64,000 nucleotides of DNA from the NCBI RefSeq assembly GCF_019456655.1, contig NZ_CP080332.1, positions 4,774,001 to 4,838,000 on the forward strand, read 5' to 3'. A program made the translations under genes and the position numbers. The notes beneath the pieces were generated by a model. The model ran no database searches, was not told where the DNA came from, and saw only the letters and a program-made list of their open reading frames with translations. The DNA comes from Mycolicibacterium diernhoferi. Its GTDB lineage: Bacteria; Actinomycetota; Actinomycetes; Mycobacteriales; Mycobacteriaceae. Of the stretch, positions 62,334 through 64,000 are shown piece after piece. Every line of letters begins with the position of its first letter. Within the stretch, counting starts at the first letter, position 1.

Positions 62334-62361
62334 GGCGGTCAGTCTTGCATAGATTGGCCCC

Positions 62362-62796
62362 ATGCGCCGCTACCCGATCCTCGTGACCGCAGCCGCCGCC
62401 GCCCTGCTGGCGGGGTGCACACCGACCACCGAGAAGCCGTCCACCGAGACCTCGACGCCGAGCCCGTCGAGCACCGAATCGCCGTCGCCGTCCCCGTCCG
62501 GGACGGCAGCCCGCGGCGCCGTGCAGGTGTCTCCGGGCGGCGTCACGACGGCCGTGGACGCGCCCGCGAACGCGACCGAATCCGGCTATGGCCAGGCCTG
62601 TCGTGCCGCACGGGCGTGGATCGACGGGCGTCCGGGAGAGCCCGCTGAGCTGGCCGAGGCCTACCTCAAGACGGTGCAGGAACCAGGCGCGGTCGGCCCG
62701 GGCAGCTTCAACGTGGCGTGGGCAGATCTGACGCCCGGCCAGCAGGCCGGCGTCATCATGGCGGTCAACTCCGCGGCCGCCAAAGAGTGCGGATAG
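62362..62796 (+). CDS. lpqV: Lipoprotein, LpqV homologue
   Basis: 144 residues. Lipobox LLAGC (Cys19), a Ser/Thr/Pro-rich stretch to about residue 50, then a small helical domain with two Cys (GQACRAARAWIDGRPG; AAAKECG). Position between the dioxygenase operon and the patatin gene equals Rv1064c lpqV. Function unknown. Confidence 0.88.
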   Translation: MRRYPILVTAAAAALLAGCTPTTEKPSTETSTPSPSSTESPSPSPSGTAARGAVQVSPGGVTTAVDAPANATESGYGQACRAARAWIDGRPGEPAELAEAYLKTVQEPGAVGPGSFNVAWADLTPGQQAGVIMAVNSAAAKECG

Positions 62797-62854
62797 CGTT
62801 CGGATCACGCCGAGCGGAACGGCGGCCCGCGCCGGGTTACACCACAATGGAGCC

Positions 62855-63817
62855 ATGCAGATTGCGCTGGCACTGGGTAGCGGAGGGGCGCGCGGCTACG
62901 CGCACATCGGGGTGATCAACGAGCTCACCGAACGCGGCTATCAGATCGTCGGCGTCGCCGGATCGTCGATGGGCGCGCTCGTCGGCGGTCTGCACGCCGC
63001 CGGGCGGCTGGACGAGTTCGCGCACTGGGCCGGTTCGCTGACCCAGCGCGCGGTGCTGCGTCTGCTCGATCCGTCGCTCAGCTCGCCGGGTGTGCTGCGC
63101 GCGGGCAAGATCCTCGACGCGGTGCGCGACATCCTCGGCGATGTCGCGATCGAAGACCTGCCCATCCCGTACACCTCGGTGGCCACCGACCTGATCGCCG
63201 GGACGTCGGTGTGGCTGCAGCGCGGCGCCCTCGACGACGCCATCCGCGCGTCCATCGCGATCCCCGGCATCTTCACCCCGCATGTGCTCGACGGCCGGCT
63301 GCTGGCCGACGGCGGCATCCTCGATCCGCTGCCGATGGCGCCATTGTCGGGAGTCAAGGCCGACCTCACCGTCGCGGTCAGCCTGGCCGGTGGCGACCCG
63401 GCGGTCCGGTTGGACGAACCGCCGGCTCGGGTGACCACCGCGCGGTTGAGTCGGATGTGGCGCAGCACAACGGCTCTGCTCGACACGTCGACGGCGCAGC
63501 GGGTGATGGACACCCCGGCCGCCAGATCGGTGCTGAGCCGGTTCAGCAGCTCGCTGGAGGATGGGGCCGAGGCCGCCGAATCTCTGGCCGAGGGCGACTC
63601 CCCCGCACTCCCGCGGCTGGGCAGCTTCGAGATCATGAACCGCACCATCGACATCGCCCAGTCCGCGCTGGCGCGCCACACCCTGGCCACCTACCCGCCC
63701 GATCTGCTGATCGAGGTCCCCCGCAGCGCCTGCCGCAGCCTGGAGTACCACCGGGCCGAGGAGGTCATCGAGATCGGTCAGGAGTTGGCGGCCGCGGCGC
63801 TCGATGCCCTGGGCTGA
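62855..63817 (+). CDS. Patatin-like phospholipase, Rv1063c-like (RssA/NTE type)
   Basis: 320 residues. GSGGARGYAHIGV near the start (oxyanion), nucleophile GSSMG (Ser about 39), and catalytic Asp in LADGGILDPLP. No signal peptide. NTE-type patatins hydrolyse lysophospholipids or other acyl esters. It starts 58 nt after lpqV and may be co-transcribed with it. Confidence 0.92.
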   Translation: MQIALALGSGGARGYAHIGVINELTERGYQIVGVAGSSMGALVGGLHAAGRLDEFAHWAGSLTQRAVLRLLDPSLSSPGVLRAGKILDAVRDILGDVAIEDLPIPYTSVATDLIAGTSVWLQRGALDDAIRASIAIPGIFTPHVLDGRLLADGGILDPLPMAPLSGVKADLTVAVSLAGGDPAVRLDEPPARVTTARLSRMWRSTTALLDTSTAQRVMDTPAARSVLSRFSSSLEDGAEAAESLAEGDSPALPRLGSFEIMNRTIDIAQSALARHTLATYPPDLLIEVPRSACRSLEYHRAEEVIEIGQELAAAALDALG

Positions 63818-63858
63818 CGAAACGCCGGCGTCGCCATGCCCTCACCCGCCGGTTCGGC

Positions 63859-64000
63859 TCAGCCGGTGAGGAACTCCGTGATCGCCGCGGCGACCCGGCG
63901 TCCCTGAGCCCGGCCCGCCACCGCCGACGGTTGCCGGCAGGCCGGGTCCAGCGGATTACGCCCGAACGCGGCGAGCGCGTCATCGTCGGCGAACACCGCG
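63859..64000 (-). CDS. 3' end of a gene at the Rv1062 position (partial)
   Basis: The last 46 codons and stop read ...FADDDALAAFGRNPLDPACRQPSAVAGRAQGRRVAAAITEFLTG. Codon use is strongly mycobacterial. In M. tuberculosis the gene next to Rv1063c is Rv1062, a predicted hydrolase in the same relative orientation. The fragment has no diagnostic motif. Confidence 0.5.
   Translation of the reverse strand, partial: AVFADDDALAAFGRNPLDPACRQPSAVAGRAQGRRVAAAITEFLTG

Noticed and set aside
1..64000. tRNA, rRNA, IS elements, integrase, phage genes
   Set aside because: None recognised on either strand.

Overview
The window is chromosomal DNA from a mycobacterium, most likely a fast-growing Mycolicibacterium. 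The evidence is the high GC content, frequent GTG starts, mycobacterial protein families, and flanks that match the M. tuberculosis order Rv1062-Rv1080c in inverted orientation. The left flank (1-1929) holds the 3' end of a greA-like gene, a GPP34-family gene and metB. The right flank (about 48.7-64 kb) holds pra, cbs, lipU, a GDSL esterase (Rv1075c-like), fadA3, purT, a DUF559 protein, a Bax-inhibitor/YccA protein, echA9, echA8, an Rv1069c-like hydrolase, a rhodanese plus cysteine dioxygenase operon, lpqV and an Rv1063c-like patatin. In M. tuberculosis metB and pra are neighbours. Here about 46 kb of accessory DNA, by eye less GC-rich than the flanks, lies between them.

The accessory block appears to be one integrated system. 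Its secretion core (22.8-30.4 kb, minus strand) is an operon of an RDD/zinc-ribbon membrane protein, a 1477-residue EccC/EssC-type triple ATPase with N-terminal ubiquitin-like and FHA-like domains, two small WXG100 proteins, a single-pass membrane protein, and a WXG100 domain fused to an alpha/beta-hydrolase. A second WXG100 effector candidate with a small partner gene lies at 34.8-36.2 kb. No EccB, EccD, EccE or mycosin gene is visible. The core is flanked by two complete vWA/PP2C/kinase triads in the same gene order (12.4-9.0 kb minus; 19.9-22.8 kb plus). Three more kinases of the same unusual family (2.1, 17.1 and 46.1 kb) each carry a zinc ribbon, one membrane helix and a different extracellular domain. 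A sixth, degenerate kinase (12.9-15.0 kb) is fused across the membrane to a GH3 beta-N-acetylglucosaminidase.

The rest of the block encodes many proline-rich membrane proteins. Six of them share a short cytosolic motif of the form PSRFGAGxTxxG. There are also several lipoproteins, a wall-spanning Hsp70-like/DUF7159-like protein with a long Pro-Ala tail, an orphan LuxR-type response regulator, and extracellular peptidoglycan enzymes: an Amidase_2 Tat lipoprotein, the GH3 domain, an M14/MpaA-like lipoprotein and a beta-lactamase-fold protein. My working model is inference. Wall fragments or wall state would be sensed outside by the kinase ectodomains and the GH3 pseudokinase. The signal would be set inside by the kinase/PP2C/vWA modules and read out on shared-motif membrane proteins and the FHA-bearing T7SS ATPase. 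This resembles the PpkA/PppA/Fha threonine-phosphorylation control of type VI secretion.

Two further points lie outside the core. A 14-codon Cys-Cys leader ORF precedes the cysteine dioxygenase operon and looks like a cysteine attenuator. The yccA gene has an in-frame amber codon at codon 16. A decayed vWA lipoprotein paralogue (41.8 kb) carries an in-frame TGA and an internal deletion.
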